Part shown: piece by piece, positions 23,436 to 35,020 of the stretch
Layout: every line of letters begins with the position of its first letter
How positions within the stretch are numbered: the first letter of the stretch is position 1
NCBI RefSeq assembly: GCF_014839805.1
Contig: NC_051117.1
Location: forward strand, 2,046,001 to 2,110,000
Length of the DNA stretch: 64,000 nucleotides
Direction: 5' to 3'
Source: Manduca sexta
Lineage: Eukaryota > Arthropoda > Insecta > Lepidoptera > Sphingidae
Notes under the pieces: model-generated
What the model was told of the DNA's origin: nothing
The model's input: the letters and a program-made list of their open reading frames with translations, nothing else
The model's database searches: none
Translations under genes and position numbers: made by a program

Positions 23436-23872
23436 CATTAATAGTTAGAAGTGCTATATCGTGGCTCAAAGCATTACTGCACCACTTGGTTGCATGTCGT
23501 TCATTACTTTTTAATACTCTGGCTCAAAGCATTACTCCTCGAATTGCTTGCGTATCGTTCATTATTTTAATTCGTCTAAATAATGTCGCTTGATCTTAAT
23601 CCAAAAAATAATTTTATATAGGACTTTGACCCGATAAGGCAGGTCAGTCGTCTCTGGAGTCGACCCCATGACCCCACAGTGAGCTCGCGCCACACAACAA
23701 TATAATCGAAACCATTATCAAGTGTTTATGAGCATTTTCGACGCCCCAAATTAATATTTAGTGTCTGATTTTTTAACGAGTCGATAATTTATAGGTCAGT
23801 GTTTAATACTTGGTGATCTAATTGGTAGAATGTAAGGGCCGGCACATATACAGCGGACGGCAGCGCAAAGAA

Positions 23873-24020
23873 TTTTACTGTCAAACTATTATCGATATTG
23901 TCTTCTTTGAAATAATATTCAAAATCAATTAACCCAACAATGTATTGCAATTTATTGATGTGTTAATTAATTTTGAATTTTATTTCAAAGAACACAATCG
24001 ATAATAGTTTGACAATAAAA
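23873..24020. mobile_element. Short palindromic MITE
   Basis: The arms are TGTCAAACTATTATCGAT...TTTGAAATAA and its complement TTATTTCAAAG...ATCGATAATAGTTTGACA, about 55 bp each around a 30-bp loop. It is non-coding. Confidence 0.6.
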
Positions 24021-25084
24021 TATTCTCTGAGCTATATTATATGCAATGTCACTTAGTTATTGACCAGTTTTGCTCCCTTTTTGTGTGTATCCAATAAGTA
24101 TATATGTAAATTTATTTCAAGAGGCAGTATCCACCAAAGATTAGATTGGTAATATGGACCAGAGCTAGCTAGATTTAGAGAATTTGCTTTGCTTTTTTAT
24201 CGGTACATATCATTGCAAAATTCCTTTGATAAATTATTTATACTGCAAATAATTATGACATTTTTAACATTTTAAAGGTCCTTAAATCATAATAGCCTGG
24301 AAATATTGTCAGGTAAATCTCATGCTATCACATCAAATCTATCTCAATAGATATCCAATAAGATACAAAGTTTTTATATTCTTGTAGGATGGTATTAATA
24401 AAACCATTTATAATAATACAAACGTGGTCCATCTTTATTCTACATTTTAACAAGTACTGTTATTGCAATTTTGAAACATATAGGTATAAAAATAATTATC
24501 ACTGTTGCCAATATAACGAAAGCATATGCTGTACGGTTCCGTCAGCATATTTGTTAAACTGATATTAGTATATATCTATTATTTTTAAAAATCATTACGT
24601 AACATGACATCATGATATCGTTATAGATAAACATTATGTCTAAAAACACATAATATACTTGAAGTAAATTATGTAAAGTGTTATAAATCGATAAGTACAG
24701 CATAGCAACAGATATTGACAATTCGTTGCTAAAATATTGCCATCGCATATATTATTTATTTATACAAATTTATAAAAGAAGGTATAGAAGCGGACTGAAT
24801 ACAAAATACATTCTCATCAACTTGTTTGTTTTTATTTTAGCACCGCATATAATACTTATTCATACAATTTTATAAATGAAAGTATACTGAATGCAAGAGA
24901 CATTCTTATCGTCTTTTTTAACAGTCATTTATTTTCACCAGTAAACAGAAAACCTCTCAACAAAATCCCCGTCGTCGAAGTCGAAATGTAAATAAATATC
25001 TCTAGTCATCTCACCAATACCTTTCCTATTCCTAAACATTCTTATCACGGCATCTACGCTTCTTCTAAAATATCTTATATATCG
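24021..25084. other. Intergenic DNA, nothing identified
   Basis: Strongly AT-rich. A pair of similar 60-bp stretches (around 24740-24800 and 24840-24900, sharing GCATATAAT/ATTTATAAA and AGTATA/GGTATA blocks) suggests an old local duplication. Confidence 0.35.
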
Positions 25085-25320
25085 CTGGTGGTAAATATAT
25101 TGTATATCCGTCCAGATAGCGACCACCGTACTTACGCAAGGTGTTAAAACCCGCCATAATGGTCCACGTAAGCGTCGCATTCGGGATCAGCCTGTGTATA
25201 TTCTGTCCAACAGGCCGGTATAATAGTGTCAACTGCCGAGGGTAATCATCTCTCGTCAGTCGACATTCTATTGGACCCCAATCCACTTACCATCAGGTGC
25301 TGTGGGATCAATTTGCCGTG
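25085..25320 (-). mobile_element. SINE family D
   Basis: AAGGTGTTAAAACCCGCCAT, GGGATCAGCCTGTGTATATT, CTCTCGTCAGTCGACATTCT and CCACTTACCATCAGGTGC appear in the reverse order of the family D copy at 18508-18866. Confidence 0.55.
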
Positions 25321-26499
25321 GCAGTATTAAAAAAAGGATCAAGTAACTGCCTTAAAATACAACAAACTTATTTTAATTGTAATAAGAAAGACGTGCCTAT
25401 TGCAGTATCGAGCATAAATCCTAGTCTAGACAAATTACTTATTTTCCACTTGGGAATTGAACCGAAGACCTTACCAGTTTCACAGCCGCAGTACTAATGC
25501 GCCAATGACGAACTTACAATGGTTATCATGCGGCTGGCGATAGCGTTTGTTTTTAAATATGCTTTTATCTCAAGTGTTGTTTATTTATCGTATATAACTG
25601 TTGCTACACAGTTGGGACTGTATTTAGTAACACAAGGCAGAGGATTTGGTAGTTTACGAAATAGACAATATTTAGTCCATGTGATACATATTAAGAGCCA
25701 AGCTAACGGCTTTGAGCATTAGTTCCATTTTTGGCACACAGGTTACGGCGCTAATATACAAAGATTTAGGAATATTTGACAATAAAACATCAATTTTAGG
25801 TATTTTTGCAAATTTTAAAGTTACAAAAGATTCCTTATTAGATTGTCTATTTAATAGTTTTGTTTGCAAATTAAAATGGCTTGTACTATAAGAGATATAC
25901 GGATCAATAATTTAGTGGTAATTTTATTGTGAAAATAATGATACAATATCCATATTGTAAACAATTTGGAACCACCAAACTTAAGATAACATATTGCAGA
26001 AATATAATGTATAATTTTTTTCTAAATGTTTTATAAATTTCAGTAAATATCTCTCTAAAAATACGGTTAACCGTTTGGCTAAGTGGAGCACCTTAAGATT
26101 CCTACCCTTCAAGTTTTGATAAGTATTAGTTTAAATAAGTTACATGAATCGTATTTGAGTAGGAATTGAGATTCATTAATTTGGTAAGCAATAAACATAA
26201 AGTCATAAAAGGACATATTCTTTTTTAAATATTTGTTATAAACAATTTTATATCATATTTGCATCATGCATATTCTGAACAGTCGCACGAAATATTAAAA
26301 TAACTATTGTATAATCTTACTTAATTACAATTTTACATAGCTCACTATACATATTGCAGTTTTTCGCACGATTTATTCTTTGTAAGACAGTTTCCGAAGG
26401 ATATCTTTAATATTAAAAGTGAAGGCGTCACAAGTTGCATAAGAGATGCAGTAAAGTTTTATTGGAATAGTAATATTAAAATTATGCTAGTTGTAGCTC

Positions 26500-26600
26500 G
26501 CGAGGGGTCATCATCTAACGTCAATCGACGTTCTTTGGATGCTACTCCACTTACCATCAGTTGCAGTAGGATTACGTTCCCTTCTCCGTATAAAAAATAC
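26500..26600 (-). repeat. SINE family D tail fragment
   Basis: 'GGGGTCATCATCTAACGTCA', 'ACTCCACTTACCATCAG' and a final 'acgttcccttctccgta' fit the minus-strand 3' part of family D. Confidence 0.4.
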
Positions 26601-26895
26601 ATCAATTGATATCAAGACATTGTTATAAAACAACAGTTAATTCGTTGGGTTCCACTCCCAAGGAAACAATAAAAGTGACGATCAAACTGTGAGATATTAT
26701 AAATAAAGGCAATTGGTCACAGACCCCGCTGTATGACGCCTATCAAGTTTTAATTAATTGCTGGCAATGCTGACAGAACCTATTTTTCTACAAATAAATT
26801 CTTTGGCGAGCACTGACTCGTTTTTACACATTTGTAAGACGGTAAACGCAGTGAAGAATATGTAAATCTCCAAAGGAATTGATGATGCAATGCTA

Positions 26896-27049
26896 TCCTA
26901 CCAATATTATAAATGCGAAAGTTTATAAAGATGAATGTATATTCCTCTTTCACGAAAAAAATACTGAACGGATTTGGATGATGATGATGATGATGACTTT
27001 CATCCCGGAAAAACTTGCACACGCGGGTGGAGCCACAGGCAGAAGCTAG
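26896..27049 (+). mobile_element. Short non-autonomous Helitron, complete
   Basis: It starts TCCTACCAATATTATAAATG after A26895 and ends GGCAGAAGCTAG before T27050. Insertion between A and T without target duplication is the Helitron rule. The 3' hairpin region ACGCGGGTGGAGCCACAGGC is mutated from the GC-rich consensus. A (GAT)n run lies at about 26977-26996. Confidence 0.75.
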
Positions 27050-27632
27050 TGATAAATAAAAAGAAACTTGTCAAAACCAAGGCTCTTCAATAACGTATTC
27101 GACCTATTATGTTTTTCCAAAGTCTGGCAAAATGAATTTTCCTTCCAATAACTATGTTTGCTCTTATCAAATATTTGCCTTTTACGAGCTGTTATCAATT
27201 TAGCAAGAATGTAAGGTGAAAAAGGTATTTCAATACCTAAATTATTAAGAGTAATTTTCATTATCATCACGCCTTTATGTTTCTAGAGGTAGGCAGAGGT
27301 GTATATTTCATTAGCTATGTTAGGAAATAGAGGCAAGCGTATTGCCATTTAATAATAAATTAAACAACGCAAAGTCTTCTGGTAATGGCCTCTTTCGATG
27401 TATCAAGTCAGCAGATTAATCGTTATGCAACAAAACAGGCACAATTTTGCCCACTAAAGGGACGCGACATCCTTGTTAGCGGTTTTGAAGTATAAGATAA
27501 TGAAAGTGCATATTACAAAGTCTAGTCATGTGAATAAAGAATTTTCTCATATTTAACTCGATACGTTCTTTGCAACAGCTTTAAATTACATAAGATTATA
27601 GTGTACCAAGGCAAGCATTCTGCAATAGGTAA

Positions 27633-28397
27633 TCTATACTATTATATAAAGCTGAAGAGTTTGTTTGTTTGTTTGTTTGTTTGAACGCGCTAATCTCAGG
27701 TACTACTGGTCCAAACTGAAAAATTCTTTTTGCGTTGGATAGCCCTATGTTCGTGGAGTGCTATAGGCTATATATCATCACGCTATACCCAATAGGAGCG
27801 AAGCAGTAATGCCTTATCTCAGGAACTACCGGTTCGAACTGAAAAATCATTTTGTATTGGATAGCCCTTTGTTCGTGAAGTGCTATAGGCTATATATCAT
27901 CACGCTATGACCAATAGGAGCAGAGCAGTAACGGCTAATCTCAGAAACTAGGAGTTTGAACTGACTAATTCTTTTTGTGTTTGATAGCCCTTTGTTCCTG
28001 GAATGCTATAGGCTATATATATCATCACGCTATGACCAATAGGAGCGGAGCAGTAATGAAACATGATGCAAAAACGGGGACAATTTATTAGTTTTGAGAG
28101 CTTCTGTTGCGTGCGCTGCGTAAACGGTTAAAGTTATGCAACAATAATGGATGACGGGATTGTTCCTCTTAAAAAGTTCTACAAAAATATCATAAAACAA
28201 AGTCCCCGCTGCATCGGTCTGCCCGAACGTGTTAAACTTAAAACTACCCAACGTATTAGGATAAAATTTGGTATGGAGACAGTTTGAGACCCTGGGAAGA
28301 ACACAGGCTTCCGGGAAAATATATAGCGTGACTTTTATAACGGAAAACTTTAGCCCGAAAACTTTATAACGCGGGCGGAGCCGCGGGCAAAAGCTAG
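27633..28397 (+). mobile_element. Non-autonomous Helitron, 765 bp, complete
   Basis: The 5' TC terminus (TCTATACTATTATATAAAGC) follows A27632. The 3' end has the hairpin GCGGGCGGAGCCGCGGGC (28371-28388) and CTAG at 28394-28397, before T28398. Inside are a (GTTT)n run near 27660-27683, three tandem units of about 122 bp and a conserved 3' region shared with 36030-36230. There is no Rep/helicase coding sequence. Confidence 0.85.
27695..28063 (+). repeat. Three tandem units of about 122 bp inside the Helitron
   Basis: The units begin at 27695, 27818 and 27940 (periods 123 and 122). Each has CTCAG at the start, GAACTGA or AAACTGA, GGATAGCCCT or a variant, TGCTATAGGCTATATATCAT, CACGCTAT and CCAATAGGAGC. 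The units differ from each other by 10-15 %, so the array is not recent. Confidence 0.85.
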
Positions 28398-28697
28398 TAC
28401 ATAATATTACCAAAAACCAATTTACCAATTAAGGATTCGATGTATTTCTATTGATGTTGGCCAATTGGTCACAAATACGAAATGTTCTCAACCATTTAAT
28501 TATGTTTTAAACATAAATGTCTCCAGACTGGTCCAACCTCAGCCAACACGGAATGACAGTTCTGGAAGATGAAAGGTAAGAATATATAAACACGTGCATA
28601 AGACAGAGATGCTTGTCGCCTTTTGTCTCTTTCGTGCGTGATTATTCTACAATTGACTAACTTTAAAATGTGTTAACATATTTAGTAAGATGTTCTG

Positions 28698-28877
28698 GGC
28701 CCTTATTCTGTATGATAGTGTAAACGCGTAACGCGGCCGTGTCATGTTATCTTTGAGAAATGTGCGTGGAATGGTATTCTGTAAGCCAAATTTCTATAGT
28801 CCTAAACATGATGCGTTGTGTTACGTGCTTGTTACGCACTGTTACAATAACGTGCGGGATAGAGAATAAGGCCCCTG
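28698..28877. mobile_element. MITE family M3
   Basis: Left end GGGCCCTTATTCTGTATGAT, right end GGATAGAGAATAAGGCCCCT. Subterminal inverted motifs (AACGCGTAACGCGG, TTACGCACTGTTACAATAAC) are present. Confidence 0.55.
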
Positions 28878-29429
28878 ATGTTTTTAAGTAATAAATAATC
28901 GTATTTAATGTTTTAAGAAAATACTGCGACCGGCACGTATAGGAGTGGTAGGTAGGATGTTGAAGGAAAGTAAAACTTTGCAATGCTTAATTGCTCGAGC
29001 GCATCCTTTCCATTACGTGTTTAGCTAGAAGTCTTGCCAGCCGACCTTTTTTCACAAGACCTGATTTTTGTGGGGTCCTGTGATATCCTGGTAAGGTCTT
29101 AAGTAGCATCTTGGGGTTTTCAAGTGATCTGCTAAGATCATGTATTTAAAATTTTATTTTATTTAATATATTCACTATAAGGTAATTTAACTTTTACCAG
29201 TCTATTACTGCGCCCTATTTTGAAACTTAACTCTCTAAATTTTCAACATCAAGTCTTAGTTTTTGGAATTTGGTGTTAGAATCCGAAACAAGCATAGCTA
29301 GTGAATAGTCTCAGTACTCATAAGTCATAACGAGATATCTCTGCCACAATCGTAGTAGTAAATCGTTTGCATTCCTTTCAACGATTCACATTGCTCAGAG
29401 GTACATATGTACTACTTTTATGTAGACTG

Positions 29430-29615
29430 TCTTGTTTATTTTCATAATGCCTTGCTTTTTTAATTTTACTTTTAGAACTAAATACATTAGGTCTTTTGTA
29501 ACTATTTCCCCAAATCTACCCCTTAATAATAATTATAATTATCTTGTATCTTGTAATTAATGCGATATTGTTCGCCTACGTGGGTAATAAATTACTCTTA
29601 TTTTATTTATTGGTT
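29430..29615 (+). repeat. LINE 3'-end fragment
   Basis: ATTGTTCGCCTACGTGGGTA followed by TTATTTTATTTATT matches, in reverse, the 3' end of the LINE at 43060-44760 (TTGTTCGCCTACGTGATAAA then a T/A-rich tail). Confidence 0.45.
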
Positions 29616-32600
29616 GAAGGTGGGATTGAAAGAATTTTGTTTACGAGATTATGTCGCCCTCAGACCAGCCACTGAAACTTCTGCAAGGAAGAATTGGGTA
29701 TAAGAAAACCTATACTCCTGGTTTTAAAAGATCTTTACAGAACGGAAAATTAATAAGAAAAATCAGAACCGCCGCTCCTACAGGAACTCTGGTCGATTTG
29801 CCTATCTTTACGGACAAATTGGGATTTGTGTATTATTGGTAACCTCATTGTATAAAGTATTCTAGAACGATCCAATTTCTGTCTTCTATGAGATGTAAGA
29901 ACCGACTAAATGAATTGAACTTCACACAATTTCTATTACGATCTTTATAGGCATTATCTCTAGTGTAAACAACGGGCCAACGATCTTAACACAGGGTTCA
30001 AAAATTTCATTTGGACCATCCTACACACGAAGCGAGCCATTTCAGCGATTAATGATTCATTAAAATCGCTCTGACATATTTATTGGTTCCATGTACTGTC
30101 GTGTTTGGAAGGAAGCCAAATAAAACATGCTGTTACCCACGCCATATATTATAAACTCCCATATAACGAGGAGAATTGAATTGTTTCAGGAATTACGGGA
30201 ACGATTTCAGTTCAAAGTCAGTCGGGATCGGCGTATGCCAAAATGGCCGCACCTGGATTTTTTTTATGTCAAGCAAGGAAGCAATCAAATGTGCTATCAG
30301 ATATTAAGTAATATTTACCATTGAATTGTGAATGCTGTGACGGCCTCTTTATCTTCCTTTCTTATTCCAGAAGACCCTTAGAAATCTTTCACTGCTTAAT
30401 TTGCATCGTATCAACTATCAAGTCTAAATTACTGTACGAAATCTAAATCAGGTTTTGCAATTTTAATAGCTTGCTAAGTATTCTTTCAACAACAACGGAT
30501 GTTGGTTATGAAGAAATCTGGTAATTATAATTTAATTACGAAGTGCCGTTATGCTCAAGTTCAAAATTATAAGAGTAACCGAGAGTAGCTGAATGTGTAT
30601 AATTTGATTAGTTAAATAATTTCGACCAGCATATTGTAACCTGTAAATACCTGACTAACAGTAGGTTTTGTATCAAATAAAATTGTTGTATTACAAGGAA
30701 TTATTCATCACATTTATTAAAACTTGAGGTAATGTAATAATGTAACCAAAAGCCGTAAGTTATGAAAAGTACATGATGAAATCCACAAAACAAACATTCA
30801 AGTGAAATTTGTTAATGGAATGTAGGCTCTTGAGTTACTGGCCTGATTTTAAAAATTCATTTACTAATACAAATGAAGGTACATTATCATACTTTTATCT
30901 TCCGAAACACTGTCACGAAATCCAAACTATGAGAAAAATGAATTTAATAAATGTTTGTTTAAAAATTTAAAACTCTAATGCGATATTTATATTTCCTCAG
31001 GTCATCCCTTATTAAGATCATCATGTCATACAACATTACCCTAATAGTTATTAGTCACAAATTCCAGAAACATCCCAAGTCCTTGAAGTATCAAAAGATG
31101 GCTACAACGATCACAAAATGGCGGATCTCGGCAGTTAGAACGGAGTCGGTTTGTGAAAGGCTCATCGCTTGCCATTAAAAGCGATGTTACTAATACAACT
31201 AGGTACGACAAATATCGACATCGACGTAGTTTCGCTGTTTTGTTATATTGAATTAGCTGAAACATTAACGTGCAAATCCAGAACAAGCGTGTATTTGATA
31301 CATCTCCAGTGTTTGTTGGGATGAAGATAGGAAAATTACTTTAAAATCACTCATAATATGACGCAGAGGCTGTGTATTGTATTAGTTTACAAAAAATCAG
31401 TCATTACCCTGCTTGGTGATAGTTCCGAACGGCGTGACAATTATCGTTTTTCGAAATTTAAAGTCGATAGAGGATGGAGAGCGGGGGAGGTAATGACGTA
31501 ATGACGATTCAAATGATAGGGATTACATCATTGCATTCCTACGCCGACGTGCAGCTCGTGGTATTTGACCACGGAGGCAATAAGCAGCTTTTGATACCGT
31601 GAAGTGAAAGATATTTACAATTACTATGGGAAAAGGAAATCATAATTTTCACCGATAAAATATGAGCGGGTTGCAGTTGCAAACAAGTCTTAAAGCCAAT
31701 TATTAAAATTACACGAAACTAACTCTTTCAATAGCACAATATCTGGCAATAATTTAAAAATAATGTTTATTTATGCAAATTATGTGTACATAATTCTTTA
31801 CATTAGGCTGTATTTGTATCGTAGACATCGGTATATAGATGAAGGTTAAATCTTCGTGGACATTGACATCTTCTGTCGACGTGATAGGTTTATCTGACGC
31901 GCTTGGATTCATTCGTCGATCATGTTTCGTCCTTCACATTGACATGTACGAAGGTAGAAATGTACCATGAATCAAGATACATTTACAACAAACTTATAAT
32001 TTCCCATTTGTTATAGCTTTTTTCATCGAATGGCGGCCTCTATGTTATTAACTGTGGACCGACAATTCCAGGGTTCAATTGTAAAGTAAGTAACACTGTG
32101 TATCTGTTTTGTGAATACGATTTGGTCCAAAGTTGGATGTCCCAGAGGCAATCGATGACAAGCAAGATGTCAGTCGTAATAACTAAGCCAACTGACCCCC
32201 CAGCAGGGGCAGTGGGCAGGATAACTTACCAATTGCCATCTATTAATGCTCAATGTGAACAACATCTTAGAAAGACTGGGCGAGTAAAAAATTACAAGGG
32301 ATAATGAGGATACGCGAAATACAAACGTACGGAAACTGTAAACGCAAACTTTGGAATATGGAAAAAACATTCGACGCCGACCCCCATTAATAGGTCAATT
32401 GTAATGAGATAACGAAGTTATTTTTCTCCTACTATTTATATTACATAAATGTTTCAATGCAGTGAGTGGCGTAGTTTAAGGGTGGTGAAAATATGAAATA
32501 ATAATATCTTATTCTTTCATTTGTCGCTTTATTAGTGACTAGGGCGGACGGCGTGCCATTTATTGGTTCAAATGATTTTTATTAGGTCTCGCTCGATGCG

Positions 32601-34050
32601 TTATAGCGGCAAATTTTGGTTCCATCCTACACGACCCACGCTATACCATTGATTCGATGTATTCCCTTAAAAAGTAATTATGTAATAATATAGGCTTTAT
32701 CATATTAGTTTTAACAAACGCTAACGGTCAAGAATCCTATCATAGGCTTGTAATATTCGATAAAAATAACATGAAGATCAAGGTTGGAATTTGGGTCCAT
32801 ACAGCGAGGTATTTCTTGAGATTAAGCGCAGAAACTTTGCAAGTAAAACGGCGCGGGTAGTTAAGTACTACTTGGATTTTTGTTAATGGCTTCGCGACCT
32901 TAGCTTCTCTGTAAATATAACTAATAATATTTACTGGAATTCATTTAGTTTATTAAGAACTTCGGTAATTACTTTATTAGCATCCCTAGACTCGTTTCAA
33001 GATATCGCTGATGGCCTGTGTGCAACTATCTAAACTGCGACCAGCTATTGATGCCCACCTGCTAACAAATTCACGTAAGTCGTGATTGCAAAGAAGTTAG
33101 GCACAAGTTAAATTAGTGGAATAGGTACAACATAACTCGCCAACAGGTATAAAGTTAGTTATTTGTCATACTAACTATTAGAATGAATAAGATGTCTACT
33201 ATTGCAACGACTTAGCTAATTGTAGGTATCTATGTGTATAAATAAAAATACAAAACATTGAGTAAACAAATCTGAGCGCAGTTTTATTTCTTTTAACCAA
33301 TAAAGGAATTGAGTACATATTTTATCTAAGAGCCATTTCATTAGCATTTATAAATTGTGTTAAAATAACAGGAGCCTTACTGACATTTAAATTTATGACC
33401 CACTTATGTATACCGTGTATGGGGTAAAATAATGAAAATGCACATTTTTTTTGTTTATCATTATCCGGCGCAAAAAGAAAAGATGTGCGGCTAATTGCTG
33501 ACAGTTTGAACAGTCCCCGTCTGACCAATTTTTTCGTCGGTGTGCTCACGCGCCGCGCCGCTAAGAAGGTCAATTTCGAAAGTAATGGCAGATACTACTA
33601 ACTTCCCTGTGTTACACTCGCGCCAATATGGCTTAATATTAATTTAGTAAACGGACATCAAATTGTAACAACAACAAAAATATTGTCACGATAATAAGTT
33701 ATGGCGGGAAAATTATTTCAAAAACAGCGCAGAGCTACAGTAAAAAAAATATTGCAACTAAAAAAAAACTACGCGTTCTAAATTTAAAAAGATATAGAAA
33801 CATGATTCAGTTGCCGAATATCTTCACCGAGGATCATATCCGACGATGGAATGCTTGCAAATTCGAGTAAAGCAAAGATAAACAAGGTTGGTAAAACTGG
33901 GGCTTTGCCAAGTCCAGTATTCAGGGTCGCGGGCATTCGGTGTTCGGTGAAATTGTTCTTCCATAATAATGCGCTAAAAATGTTCGCAAAACATCGCAAC
34001 AACGCAATGCTAGCCCGACTGGTTGGTGCGCCGTGGGAATATTCACTTAC
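29616..34050. other. Long stretch without a supported gene
   Basis: Open frames of 60-80 codons occur on both strands (for example 29651-29842 plus, 31041-31286 minus, 33322-33573 minus). None has a recognised domain together with proper splice borders. One or more downstream exons of the minus-strand gene starting at 34211 should lie here; I could not identify them. Confidence 0.4.
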
Positions 34051-34211
34051 CTTTCAGTTATGGGCACCGCTTTCGATTTGAGCTCGTAGAACATGAAGTC
34101 CTGGTGCTGCTGAGCAGCAGTCATATCTTCCAGTATCCTTTGATCAACACTAAAATCGTTCGTCAAAAGAGATGCGAGATCAAATCCCATATCAATCCCG
34201 GATTCATCCAT
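34051..34211 (-). CDS. First coding exon of an unrecognised gene
   Basis: The ATG is at 34211-34209 and the frame runs 53 codons plus 2 nt to an excellent donor (AAG|GTAAGT, intron from 34050). The peptide starts MDESGIDMGFDLASLLTNDF and ends ...FYELKSKAVPITE. It is acidic, probably helical (ILEDMTAAQQHQDFMFYELK), and has no signal peptide or membrane segment. The codon content and the strong donor argue for a real exon. It faces away from the snRNP-G gene, with about 800 bp between the two ATGs, which suggests a shared promoter region. I do not recognise the family and found no following exon. Confidence 0.5.
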
Positions 34212-35020
34212 TTTCGAACGAAAACACAAACACAAACTTTCACACTGACTAAGTTTATTACATAAATATGCTAAACAGTCATATTTGTTCCAAAACAAAC
34301 GTGGCTATTTGTTAGAGAATGGGATGAATTTCTCAACAGCATCCATCCTGCCAGCTGTCTACTTGTTGCTATTGTATTGTTGGTTATACATGTAAATGAT
34401 ATGTGATAAAAGGTATGACTACAACCCGACTATTTTAAATATCACTCATTATCATTTGTAACCCGAACGTTCTAAAATTTTTCAATGGGGTCGTATTATA
34501 AAAAGACAAGTCAAATGTTTTTGTTACTGGCAATGTCTGATTACTTTCTTTAATGTCAAGCACGGACAACACAATTTTAAAATCCGGAGAAGAGGTAATT
34601 ATTTAAAAATGCTAAAAATCTTAAGTACCTACATATTCATATTATCAATTAACAATATCACATTTTATTTATAATAGCCTTTGATTAATTAAAGTAAGGG
34701 TGACCAATTTATAATTTTTATACCCAATAGTAGGTTAAGAAATATGTTTAATGAAATAAAGTAACAAAATATAAAGAATTGTAAAGTATAGTAAAGGTAA
34801 TTGTTTACATTAAATAAATATTCACTTAATTTAACATTACATAGGCTGTTTAGGATCTATAATATGAGATTATTATATCGAAATTATGATTAATATTATT
34901 GTATTAGTAGTTTCTTGGCAAAGCATTTGGTAAGAATAAAACAATCCCAAAAAGAGGTACAAATCAGCAAATCAGTACAAACTTTTAAAAAAACATTGTG
35001 ATCTCAACTAAAGTATCAAA
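34212..35020. promoter_or_regulatory. Intergenic region between divergent first exons
   Basis: About 0.8 kb separates the minus-strand ATG at 34211 from the snRNP-G ATG at 35021. No clear TATA box is needed for either; no repeat is visible. Regulation of both genes from here is inferred from layout only. Confidence 0.35.

Noticed and set aside
25519..25722. Hydrophobic plus-strand frame considered as a missing helix of the sugar transporter
   Set aside because: It has no MFS motif, no acceptor in the needed phase and ends without a donor that keeps the frame.
27690..28065. CRISPR-like array
   Set aside because: The repeated unit is contiguous at about 122 bp with no unique spacers, and it lies inside a Helitron.
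29651..29842. 63-codon basic frame as a possible exon
   Set aside because: The peptide looks plausible, but there is no recognised family and no clear acceptor or donor around it.
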